NCBI GenBank assembly: GCA_007125005.1
Contig: SLDY01000154.1
Coordinates: 1-36,015 of the forward strand
DNA: 36,015 nt
DNA from: Natronohydrobacter sp.
GTDB taxonomy: Bacteria; Pseudomonadota; Alphaproteobacteria; Rhodobacterales; Rhodobacteraceae
Reading direction: 5' to 3'
Of the stretch, positions 24,110 through 30,848 are shown one piece after another. Position 1 is the first letter of the stretch, and each line of letters opens with the position of its first letter. The notes beneath the pieces were generated by a model. The model was given only the letters and a program-made list of their open reading frames with translations, searched no databases and was not told where the DNA came from. Position numbers and translations under genes: made by a program.

Positions 24110-24126
24110 GCTTTTGCTCAGGCCGC
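24101..24126. terminator. Perfect 11-bp inverted repeat bridging two convergent stops
   Basis: GCGGCCTGAGC (24101-24111), TTTT loop, GCTCAGGCCGC (24116-24126). Both stop codons (24107-24109 plus; 24118-24120 minus) are inside the arms, so both proteins end Ala-Ala-stop from the same symmetric sequence. The stem is strong in either direction, but no downstream T run follows. Best read as a shared bidirectional transcription or RNA-end signal. Confidence 0.65.
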
Positions 24127-25041
24127 AAGGCAATCGTCAATATTGCGTACTGTTATCCAGCTTATGCGCGTATTCGATTCCACAGTCACGCCCGCGATGT
24201 GAGGGGTTGCGATAAGGTTTGGTGCCTTGGCCAGTGGCGATCCCTCCGGCAGGGGTTCAGCGGCAAACACATCCATCGCAGCCCCACCCAAATGACCAGC
24301 GACCAATACATCCGCAAGCGCATCTTCATCAACGATATGACCTCGTGCTGTGTTCACAAGGATTGCACCGGGTTTCATTTGCTCGAGACGTGCCTTGTCA
24401 AACAGCCCCCGTGTCTCATCCGTCAGTGGAACATGCAAACTCACTGCATCAGCCAACGGTAGCAGCGAATCGATAGTCGCATGGCGTTCGGCCATGGCCC
24501 ATGCCGAAGCATCTGCGGGCAGAAACGGGTCAAAGGCCATGACTTTCATTCCCAGTGCTGCCGCGCGTTCTGCAGTGGCCTGCGCGATCGCGCCAAAACC
24601 GATAAGACCCAAAGTCGCGCCCGAGACCTCAAGCCCGATCATTTGCTGCCGCGGCCAATGACCAGAAAGAACATTTTCGCTTCCCATCCATGCGCTACGC
24701 CGCAGCACAAGAATGGCAGTGATGACGTATTCAGCCACCGAAACGACATTTCCTCCGGTGGCTGGAAAAACCGCAACATCGCGCATCTTGGCAAACGCGG
24801 TATCAATATTATCGAGCCCGACTCCCAACCGCCCAATAGCGCGCATCTTTGGCGCAGCTTCGATAAGGGCGCGATCCACCTGCGTGCGGTTGCGCACGAT
24901 CAACCCCTCCGCTTCTGCACAAACCTCGCGCAACTTTACAGGGTTATCAACGAGAGTGGGGTCGTAGGTGACTTGGTGTTTGCCTCTCAGCCAGTCGACT
25001 GCATCTTCGTCCATGAATTCAGAGATGACTACATGCGCCAC
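24118..25041 (-). CDS. D-2-hydroxyacid dehydrogenase family protein (SlcC/SerA-like)
   Basis: NAD(P)-dependent dehydrogenase of 2-hydroxy or 2-keto acids. GTG 25041 has GAGG about 8 nt upstream and gives the compact N-terminus VAHVVISEFMDEDAVDWL. Next come LIVRNRTQVDRALIEAAPKMRAIGRLGVGLDNID, the Rossmann motif LGLIGFGAIAQATAERAAALG, VSLHVPLTDETRGLF, LVNTARGHIVDEDAL, and the catalytic GAAMDVFAAEPLP with ATPHIAGVT (His). The 307 aa lacks the ACT domain of long SerA. The ISEFMDE start and RNRTQV pattern recall (S)-sulfolactate dehydrogenase SlcC, but I cannot verify this. Phosphoglycerate or glyoxylate/hydroxypyruvate reductase-like functions are alternatives. It converges on the sugar operon. 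Confidence 0.85.
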   Translation of the reverse strand: MAHVVISEFMDEDAVDWLRGKHQVTYDPTLVDNPVKLREVCAEAEGLIVRNRTQVDRALIEAAPKMRAIGRLGVGLDNIDTAFAKMRDVAVFPATGGNVVSVAEYVITAILVLRRSAWMGSENVLSGHWPRQQMIGLEVSGATLGLIGFGAIAQATAERAAALGMKVMAFDPFLPADASAWAMAERHATIDSLLPLADAVSLHVPLTDETRGLFDKARLEQMKPGAILVNTARGHIVDEDALADVLVAGHLGGAAMDVFAAEPLPEGSPLAKAPNLIATPHIAGVTVESNTRISWITVRNIDDCLAA

Positions 25042-25149
25042 GATTTGGTCCTCTTTTTTTGCGGGGCGGTTGGTGGCCTTGTTGTCGCTCTCCCTCCTGC
25101 CGATACGGAGTGAAAACAGTATGTTCAAGCGCACCTCACTTCTCGCCTA

Positions 25150-25177
25150 ATTCTAGCACATAGACAAATCATGTAAA
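25150..25177 (-). promoter_or_regulatory. Predicted promoter of the hydroxyacid dehydrogenase gene
   Basis: On the minus strand TTTACA (plus 25172-25177), 16-bp spacer, TAGAAT (plus 25150-25155) make a good sigma-70-like promoter. Transcription would start near 25142, giving a leader of about 100 nt. The -35 box is overlapped by the 16-bp palindrome at 25174-25189. Confidence 0.55.
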
Positions 25178-25189
25178 CTATATAGTTTA
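25174..25189. promoter_or_regulatory. Perfect 16-bp palindrome TAAACTATATAGTTTA, probable operator
   Basis: A self-complementary AT-rich sequence in otherwise GC-rich DNA. It overlaps the -35 of the predicted leftward promoter, a classical repressor position. The matching regulator is not obvious in the window; a GntR- or IclR-type protein is possible. Confidence 0.6.
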
Positions 25190-25470
25190 TGTATTTCCGT
25201 CGGATCTTTGCCGGAAGTATCGCGGCGGCTGCACCAAGCTGCATTTGATATCGCGAAAAGGCTCCAAAACTGGCACTGCACTCAAGTGACAGGCCGACAT
25301 GAATGACGCATCTAGGCCTTCCAGCGATTATCGAGATAAACTCTGCTGTGTCTGAAGACGGAGTAGCTTTGATCACCGACACGCATCCCACCACCTTGGA
25401 ATAAGCACTTGTGTTCATAGCTTCGGGACTTAGGTTCTGGTTTCAGTTCTGGATGTTCATCAGGCAAAAA
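25190..25470. other. Intergenic stretch upstream of the yeeE-type gene, no convincing gene
   Basis: Together with 25042-25189 this is the longest gene-free stretch in the window (429 bp). Short frames exist on both strands, but none has both a ribosome-binding site and recognisable protein sequence. The base composition is lower in GC than the neighbours. The stretch should contain the promoter of the sulfur operon, but I could not place one with confidence. It may also hold remnants of a decayed gene. Confidence 0.4.
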
Positions 25471-26667
25471 ATGACGAATCCCCACCAAAGCCAAACAACC
25501 CAACCGATGAATCAACCGATACAGAGCCTTGTGGTAATCCTCGCGGTTACGATTTTGGTATTCGGGGCAGGATGGGTGACATGGGCGTCAACGGGGCGCC
25601 TTGCGGCGTTATTTGTGATTGGCGCGGGATTGGGCTTCGCACTCTACCATGCAGCCTTCGGCTTTACCGGGGCATGGCGCGCTACATTTGCGACTGGGCG
25701 CAGCGGTGCGGTGCGCGCGCAGATGCTCATGCTCGCACTCGCCGTTATCCTGTTCTTCCCGGCGCTTGAAGCAGGCTCAGTCATGGGACAACCAGTGCGC
25801 GGGTTTGTCTTTCCGGCAGGTTGGGAAGTTGCTATCGGTGCTTTCCTTTTCGGCATCGGAATGCAGCTCGGGGGCGGCTGTGCTTCAGGGACTCTCTATA
25901 CCTCTGGCGGCGGTGATACCCGCACCATGGTGACGCTGATCTTTTTTGTAACCGGAATGACACTTGGCGCATGGGATGCCGAACGCTGGGAGGCGTTGCC
26001 TGCACTTCCTCCGCTCTCGATCCCTGACTCTCTCGGTCTTTGGCCAGCGCTCGCCCTCAATCTTGCCGTGTTTGCCGGTATCGGTTGGGCACTGGCCGCA
26101 CGCGAAAGACGCCTGACCGGGAGTGTTGAACCGCTTTTTCGAAGGAATGGCACGCATTTTCTGACTGGGCCATGGGCACTTGCATGGGCGGGCATCGCCT
26201 TGGCGCTCCTCAATACGGCGACGTTGCTGCTCGCCGGGCGGCCTTGGGGTATCACGCAGGCTTTCGCCACATGGGGCTCTCGGGCCGGGGAGGCGATGGG
26301 CATCGCCGATCCGGTTTTCTGGACCTATTGGGAAGATCCGACCCGCATCGACTTGCTGCATCGCCCATTGTTGCAGGATGCGACGCATCTGATGAATGTC
26401 GGGCTGGTTCTCGGCGCATTCCTTGCCGCTGGACTCGCGGGCAAATTCGCACCGTCTCTTCGCGTGGGCATTGGCCCGCTATTGGCAGCGATCGTGGGCG
26501 GCCTCATGCTTGGCTATGGAGCGCGAATGGCATTCGGATGCAACATCTCGGCTTTCTTTTCCGGGGTCGCATCTGGCAGCTTGCACGGTTGGGTTTGGAT
26601 CGCAGCTGCATTGCCCGGAAACTGGCTGGGGCTAAAGCTTCGACCGTGGTTTGGGCTATCACGGTAA
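25471..26667 (+). CDS. YeeE/YedE-family (DUF395, TsuA-like) sulfur-compound permease
   Basis: Multi-helix inner-membrane protein of the family that includes the thiosulfate transporter TsuA. Two family signatures with the conserved Cys are present: GMQLGGGCASGTLYTSGGGDTRTMVTL in the first half, and GARMAFGCNISAFFSGVASGSLHGWVW in the second. About ten hydrophobic segments are seen. ATG 25471 is preferred (AGG six to seven nt upstream); ATG 25453 and 25507 are in frame. It leads an operon-like group with sulfide dehydrogenase and SoxYZ, although a 135-bp structured gap separates it from fccA. No YeeD/TusA-like partner is adjacent, which is unusual for thiosulfate uptake. Length 398 aa. Confidence 0.88.
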   Translation: MTNPHQSQTTQPMNQPIQSLVVILAVTILVFGAGWVTWASTGRLAALFVIGAGLGFALYHAAFGFTGAWRATFATGRSGAVRAQMLMLALAVILFFPALEAGSVMGQPVRGFVFPAGWEVAIGAFLFGIGMQLGGGCASGTLYTSGGGDTRTMVTLIFFVTGMTLGAWDAERWEALPALPPLSIPDSLGLWPALALNLAVFAGIGWALAARERRLTGSVEPLFRRNGTHFLTGPWALAWAGIALALLNTATLLLAGRPWGITQAFATWGSRAGEAMGIADPVFWTYWEDPTRIDLLHRPLLQDATHLMNVGLVLGAFLAAGLAGKFAPSLRVGIGPLLAAIVGGLMLGYGARMAFGCNISAFFSGVASGSLHGWVWIAAALPGNWLGLKLRPWFGLSR

Positions 26668-26695
26668 AAAGGACATCTTCTTTACAGGAGCTCAC

Positions 26696-26761
26696 ATACT
26701 GGAATTCTGTTCTGTTCCGGTCGGAAAAGACAGAATTGCTACCAAAACCCACATCCAGTAT
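26696..26761 (+). promoter_or_regulatory. Nested inverted repeats between the yeeE-type gene and fccA
   Basis: AATTCTGT (26703-26710) pairs with ACAGAATT (26730-26737), and inside it TTCC (26715-26718) pairs with GGAA (26723-26726) around a GGTC loop. An outer repeat, ATACTGGA (26696-26703) with TCCAGTAT (26754-26761), encloses the hairpin. The element ends 41 bp before the fccA start. It could be an attenuator, a processing site or an operator for a sulfur-responsive regulator. No T run follows the stem. Confidence 0.45.
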
Positions 26762-26802
26762 CAATGTTTACACAAAACCAAGATATATCAGGGATTTCGC
26801 TG

Positions 26803-27108
26803 ATGAGACGAAAGAGATTCTTTGCCATCGCAGTCTCGCTGACTTGCGCTGGATGGCCATTGACAGCGCTGAGTGAAGGGGCAAATGGTCAGATGCTCGC
26901 ACAGGCTTGCGTAGGTTGTCACGGCGCGTCATGGGATGGTCAGGGTGCTATAACTGACTTGCGCGGCTATGATCGTGATAGCTTTCTTCGCGTTTGGGAG
27001 GAGTTCCGGACAGACGAGCGGCCTGCCACCATCATGAACCGGATCACCCGCGGGTATACCGAAGCCGAAGTCGCTGCGCTTGCAGACTTCTTTGCGTCGC
27101 TGGATTGA
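26803..27108 (+). CDS. fccA: Monoheme cytochrome c, flavocytochrome c sulfide dehydrogenase small subunit (FccA-like)
   Basis: Periplasmic electron-accepting subunit for sulfide oxidation. ATG 26803 with AGGGA 8 nt upstream gives a signal peptide (RRKRFFAIAVSLTCAGWPLTALS) followed by one heme-c motif, CVGCH at residues 36-40. A distal Met (IMNRITRGYTEAEVAALADFF) is the likely sixth heme ligand. At 101 aa it has a single heme, unlike the diheme SoxE of some Sox clusters. It precedes the flavoprotein by 10 bp, the usual arrangement. The longer frame from 26764 lacks a ribosome-binding site and would spoil the signal peptide. Confidence 0.87.
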   Translation: MRRKRFFAIAVSLTCAGWPLTALSEGANGQMLAQACVGCHGASWDGQGAITDLRGYDRDSFLRVWEEFRTDERPATIMNRITRGYTEAEVAALADFFASLD

Positions 27109-27118
27109 GGGAATAGCC

Positions 27119-28414
27119 ATGAACAACAGATACTCTCGGCGCCAGTTCGGCTCCTTGATCACGGCCTCTGCCGCTACACTGGCGATGCCCAGGGTCTTGC
27201 GCGCCCAGACAGAAGGCCGTCTGCTCGTGATCGGCGGTGGTTTTGGTGGCGCAACCGCCGCTCGCTTTGCGAAGATGACTTACCCGGACGTCTCCGTCAC
27301 GCTGGTCGAGCCGCACAGCAGTTTCGTGACCTGCCCTTATGGCAACCTTATCCTTGGCGGCAAGAAACAACTCTCAAATATCACACATTCCTATGACGGG
27401 CTGCGCGCACGTGGCGTAAATGTAATTCACGACCGGGCTCGCGAAATTGATGCTGAGGGTCATCGCGTAACTCTGGATGGCGGGGACGTGCTGGAATATG
27501 ACAAATTGATTCTATCTCCCGGCATTGGCCTGCGATGGAATGCTATCGAGGGCTATGATGAAGCCGCCTCCGAGATATTCCCGCACGCGTGGTGGGGTGG
27601 TGATGGTAGCCAGATCACCAATCTGCGCGCTCAACTTGAGGCTCTTCCGGAAGGCGGTGTTGTCGGGCTTTCGATCCCGGACAATCCATTCCGTTGCCCC
27701 CCGGGGCCGTATGAGCGGATCAGCATGATCGCGCATCATTTGAAACAAGCTAACCCGACAGCGAAAATCCTTGCCTTCGATTCCAAGGAAGGTTTTTCCA
27801 AGCAAGGCCTGTTTGAAGATGCCTGGGCCGAACTTTATGGCGATATGATCGAGTGGATTCCTGCCAGTCAGGATGGAAGGATCATGCGGGTGGACCCGGA
27901 AAACAAGCTGTTCATCAGTGAGTTCGGCGAGGAGCATCGCGTCGATGTCGGCAATGTCATCCCACCACAATATGCGGCCTCTATAGCCCGTGATGCAGGA
28001 CTTACGAATGAGTCCGGCTGGGTTCCGGTGGATCAGCACACATTCGAGGCCGAGGCCGCACGCGATATCCACGTGATCGGAGATGCCAATATAGCAGCGC
28101 CAATGCCGAAATCCGGCTACATCGCCAATTCGACGGCAAAGACAGCAGTCAAAGCGGCACTGGCAGAGATTACCGGCCGGCCTGCATGGGAGGACCCGGT
28201 TTATTTCAACACCTGTTACAGCCATGCTGGTGCAGATTACGCAGTGTCAGTCGCTGCCATCTTCCGGCCGACGGCTGAAGGCTTTGAAGCTACGCCCGAT
28301 TCCGGCGGTATTTCTCCGCGCGGGCCGCTCTCGGAATTGTCACGCAACAGGCGGCTGGAATCTCGTTATGCTGATGCGTGGTATGAGAGCATCACCAATG
28401 ACATGTTCTCGTAA
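27119..28414 (+). CDS. fccB: Flavocytochrome c sulfide dehydrogenase flavoprotein (FccB/SoxF)
   Basis: Periplasmic FAD enzyme that oxidises sulfide and passes electrons to FccA. The twin-arginine signal SRRQFGSLITASAATLAM fits export of a folded flavoprotein. The FAD motif is LLVIGGGFGGATAARFAKM, followed by FVTCPYGNLILGGK, the family-typical IPDNPFRCPPGPYERISMIAHHLK, VIPPQYAA, the FAD-binding HVIGDANIAAPMPKSGYIANSTAKTA, and FNTCYSHAG near the end. The Cys of the CPPGPYE and NTCYS blocks are the expected redox-active pair. ATG 27119 follows GAGGGA. Length 431 aa is typical. A plain sulfide:quinone reductase is unlikely given the adjacent cytochrome and Tat signal. Confidence 0.92.
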   Translation: MNNRYSRRQFGSLITASAATLAMPRVLRAQTEGRLLVIGGGFGGATAARFAKMTYPDVSVTLVEPHSSFVTCPYGNLILGGKKQLSNITHSYDGLRARGVNVIHDRAREIDAEGHRVTLDGGDVLEYDKLILSPGIGLRWNAIEGYDEAASEIFPHAWWGGDGSQITNLRAQLEALPEGGVVGLSIPDNPFRCPPGPYERISMIAHHLKQANPTAKILAFDSKEGFSKQGLFEDAWAELYGDMIEWIPASQDGRIMRVDPENKLFISEFGEEHRVDVGNVIPPQYAASIARDAGLTNESGWVPVDQHTFEAEAARDIHVIGDANIAAPMPKSGYIANSTAKTAVKAALAEITGRPAWEDPVYFNTCYSHAGADYAVSVAAIFRPTAEGFEATPDSGGISPRGPLSELSRNRRLESRYADAWYESITNDMFS

Positions 28415-28450
28415 TTCATGACCTGCAAGAAGATCAGAAAGAAGGACTGA

Positions 28451-28903
28451 ATGCACTTTTCAAGGCGAAGCTTTCTCTCAAGCGCGGCGACATCCGCCGC
28501 GCTTGTGCTTGTGCCGATCCCGGTGTCGGCGCTGGAACTGAAGCCCGATGTTGCCGAGGCCATCGACGCTATTCTAAACGGGCGTGAGGCAAGCGAGGCA
28601 GGCATTGAGCTTGACGCCCCTACGGTTGCTGAAAACGGTGCCCAGGTGCCTCTGACAATCCGGGTGAACAGCCCGATGACTTCAGACGATCACATCGAAA
28701 CCATCCACATCATTGCGACTGCCAATCCGGAGCCGGGTATCGGACGCTTTCATCTGACCCCACGGGTGGCCAAGGCTGAAGTCTTCACGCGCATCCGGCT
28801 TGCTGAAGAGCAAGAGTATCTTGTCTTTGCCGAACTGAATGATGGCCGCATTCTTCAGGCGGCCGCGCGCACCGCTGTCTCGATTGGCGGTTGCGCGACC
28901 TGA
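28451..28903 (+). CDS. soxY: Sulfur carrier protein SoxY, variant C-terminus
   Basis: Periplasmic carrier that holds sulfur intermediates on a Cys at its C-terminal swinging arm. A Tat-type signal (FSRRSFLSSAATSAALVLVP) is followed by a SoxY domain with TVAENGAQVPLTIRVNSPM, IHIIATANPEPGIGRFHL and FTRIRLAEEQEYLVFAEL. The chain ends SIGGCAT, with the carrier Cys at position 148. The usual end is GGCGG(T), so the two residues after Cys differ. ATG 28451 follows GAAGGA. It pairs with soxZ 25 bp downstream. SoxXA, SoxB and SoxCD are absent from the window, so its partner enzyme is uncertain. Confidence 0.88.
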   Translation: MHFSRRSFLSSAATSAALVLVPIPVSALELKPDVAEAIDAILNGREASEAGIELDAPTVAENGAQVPLTIRVNSPMTSDDHIETIHIIATANPEPGIGRFHLTPRVAKAEVFTRIRLAEEQEYLVFAELNDGRILQAAARTAVSIGGCAT

Positions 28904-28928
28904 AACCAATCCGAACAGGAGGGCTCCC

Positions 28929-29234
28929 ATGTCCACCCCGCGTATCCGCTTGCCCCGCTCCGCCAGTGAAGGCGAAGAAATCGAGATCCGCACGCTGATT
29001 GACCATCCGATGATCACTGCTGTCTCGGGGCCAGACCCGCGGAATATGCTTGCCCGTTTCGAAGCTACAATGAATGGTGAAACCGTCTTCGCATATGATT
29101 TCGAGAACGGCAGCGCCGCGAATCCGAGTTTCACTTTCTTCGTTCGGGCTGCCGCACCGGGGCAGTTCACCTTCACCTGGACGCATGAAGACGGTCACGC
29201 CTATTCTGCCGAAGGCTCTGTCCGCGTGAGCTAA
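28929..29234 (+). CDS. soxZ: Sulfur carrier partner protein SoxZ
   Basis: Immunoglobulin-like protein that forms a heterodimer with SoxY. The sequence RIRLPRSASEGEEIEIRTLIDHPM, the NMLARFEATMNGETVFAYDF block and the C-terminal PGQFTFTWTHEDGHAYSAEGSVRV match SoxZ throughout. ATG 28929 follows AGGAGGG with ideal spacing. It has no signal peptide of its own, as normal for SoxZ, which is carried out with SoxY. Length 101 aa is standard. Its stop codon lies in an inverted repeat shared with chrA. Confidence 0.92.
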   Translation: MSTPRIRLPRSASEGEEIEIRTLIDHPMITAVSGPDPRNMLARFEATMNGETVFAYDFENGSAANPSFTFFVRAAAPGQFTFTWTHEDGHAYSAEGSVRVS

Positions 29235-29245
29235 TGTTCAGCTCA
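29227..29245. terminator. Inverted repeat across the soxZ/chrA stop codons
   Basis: TGAGCT (29227-29232), 7-nt loop, AGCTCA (29240-29245). The soxZ stop (29232-29234) and the chrA stop (29243-29245) lie within or at the edge of the arms. A short stem, but the same arrangement as at the other convergent junctions. Confidence 0.4.
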
Positions 29246-30598
29246 GGCCAAGCCGACCAGATTGAGCCCGATGCCCGCCAAGGCAGACCCTATAAGCAGC
29301 GCGACAGGTCCGACCCGAAACCGGAACGCGGCCACGCAGGCCAACACGATCAAGCCTGCGGCAGCGAAATCGAATGATGACCAAACCGGGATATCGAAAG
29401 CCAGGCCTGCTACGGGCACATGCGCTTTGAACACCACATGGAGTGCAAACCAGACTGCAAGATTGAGGATCACTCCAACGACAGCCGCTGTGATAGCAGT
29501 CATCGCAGCAGACAGTGCCGCATTGCCACGGAGTTGCTCGATATAGGGCGCACCCAGGAAAATCCACAGGAAACAGGGCACGAAGGTCACCCAAGTTGTC
29601 AGACCTGCACCTAATATGCCCGCCATCAATGGAGTCATTCCGCCAGGGTCGCGGAAGGCGGCAAGATATCCGACGAATTGCGTGACCAGAATGAGCGGAC
29701 CCGGCGTTGTCTCGGCTAGGCCCAGACCATCAAGCATCTCGCCGGGGGCAAGCCACCCAAACCCCTGGACAGCCTCCTGCGCGACCCATGCCAATACCGC
29801 ATAGGCCCCGCCGAAAGTCACGACCGCAAGCAGGCTGAAAAAAGCGGCGATCTGCGCAAATACATGCGCAGGCCCGAGAAACATGGTAAGCCCCAGAACT
29901 GGCGCAAGCCAAAGCGCCAGAAACACAAGCGCAATCCGCAGGGAACGACGTGGATCAGGGCGCGCGTGGCTGGGAAGTTCAGTACCGAGCATAGTCTCCG
30001 CATCCCTAACCTGAACCTTGGCTGTGCCACCCGCGTGCGTCTCAGAGAACCCCGACCAGCTATAGCGTATCGCAGCAAGGCCGATCAGGCCAGCAACCAG
30101 GATGATTAGCGGAAATGGCAGCCCAACGACAAAGATCGCCAAGAATGCGCCGACAGCAATAGCAAAAAGCGCATGGCTGCCCAACACCCGCGATCCGATC
30201 CGCACGACGGCTTGTAACACAATGGCCAGGACGGCCGCTTTAAGTCCGAAGAACAGCGCCTCGACTGGACCGATCTGTCCGTAGAGCGCATAGAAAACGC
30301 TCAAGGCAAGGATTGCTACAGCGCCCGGCGCGAGAAAAAAGAGGCCCGCAATGATCCCGCCGGGGACACGATGCATGAGCCAGCCGACATAGATCGCAAG
30401 CTGCATCGCCTCGGGGCCAGGCAACAACATGCAGTAGTTGAGCGCATGGAGGAAGCGTTTTTCTCCGAGCCAGCGGCGCTCCTCGACAAGGATACGGTGC
30501 ATGAGAGCGATCTGCCCAGCTGGCCCGCCAAAGCTCAGAAGGCCTATGCGCGCCCAGACACGCGCCGCTTCCATCAATGTCGGATAAGCTTGGGTCAT
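29243..30598 (-). CDS. chrA: Chromate transporter family protein ChrA (two-domain)
   Basis: CHR-superfamily membrane protein; characterised members export chromate, a sulfate analogue. Two homologous halves are visible. The N-terminal half has ARIGLLSFGGPAGQIALMHR, LNYCMLLPGPEAMQLAIYVG and GGIIAGLFFLAPG. The C-terminal half has AVVTFGGAYAVLAWVAQEAV, LGLAETTPGPLILVTQFVGYLAAF and VTFVPCFLWIFLGAPYIEQLRG. These FGGP/GPE and FGGA/TPGP pairs are hallmarks. ATG 30598 has a weak AGG site that overlaps an inverted-repeat arm. No ChrB regulator is adjacent. It converges on the sulfide and SoxYZ genes, so an anion related to sulfur oxidation is a possible substrate. Length 451 aa is normal for long-chain ChrA. 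Confidence 0.92.
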   Translation of the reverse strand: MTQAYPTLMEAARVWARIGLLSFGGPAGQIALMHRILVEERRWLGEKRFLHALNYCMLLPGPEAMQLAIYVGWLMHRVPGGIIAGLFFLAPGAVAILALSVFYALYGQIGPVEALFFGLKAAVLAIVLQAVVRIGSRVLGSHALFAIAVGAFLAIFVVGLPFPLIILVAGLIGLAAIRYSWSGFSETHAGGTAKVQVRDAETMLGTELPSHARPDPRRSLRIALVFLALWLAPVLGLTMFLGPAHVFAQIAAFFSLLAVVTFGGAYAVLAWVAQEAVQGFGWLAPGEMLDGLGLAETTPGPLILVTQFVGYLAAFRDPGGMTPLMAGILGAGLTTWVTFVPCFLWIFLGAPYIEQLRGNAALSAAMTAITAAVVGVILNLAVWFALHVVFKAHVPVAGLAFDIPVWSSFDFAAAGLIVLACVAAFRFRVGPVALLIGSALAGIGLNLVGLA

Positions 30599-30606
30599 GA
30601 TTATGC

Positions 30607-30645
30607 CTGATACCGCTTTTCCAGTGATTGGTATCAGTCTGGAAA
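30607..30645 (-). promoter_or_regulatory. Interleaved inverted repeats at the chrA ribosome-binding site
   Basis: Arm A CTGATACC (30607-30614) pairs with A' GGTATCAG (30630-30637). Arm B TTTCCAG (30618-30624) pairs with B' CTGGAAA (30639-30645). The order A-B-A'-B' means the two stems either exclude each other or form a pseudoknot. On the minus strand the arm nearest the start overlaps the CAGG used as ribosome-binding site, so folding could control chrA translation. Alternatively it is a pair of protein operators. The rest of the gap to 30848 shows no gene. Confidence 0.45.
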
Positions 30646-30848
30646 GACTCTGTCAGCACGAATGGGAAACGGAACGACTGACGCGCGCAAGACCCTTGTC
30701 GCGTAGCGCAAATTCGGCAGGGCAAGGCGTTCTCGCCGCAACACAAGTGCCTTGGAGCGCGTCAGTGGCGCTCAGAGAGAACGACGTCAGGATCGCCAAG
30801 AACGCGCTGGCTTGCTGAAATCCCACAAGCCTGATCGCGCAGATTTCG

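Noticed and set aside
25125-25515. Short minus-strand frames (97 and 67 codons) in the gap before the yeeE-type gene
   Set aside because: No ribosome-binding site or recognisable domain. One runs across the predicted promoter and palindrome. A decayed gene cannot be excluded.
30597-30818. 73-codon plus-strand frame upstream of chrA
   Set aside because: It passes through the interleaved inverted repeats, and no family was recognised. It is probably a regulatory region rather than a gene.
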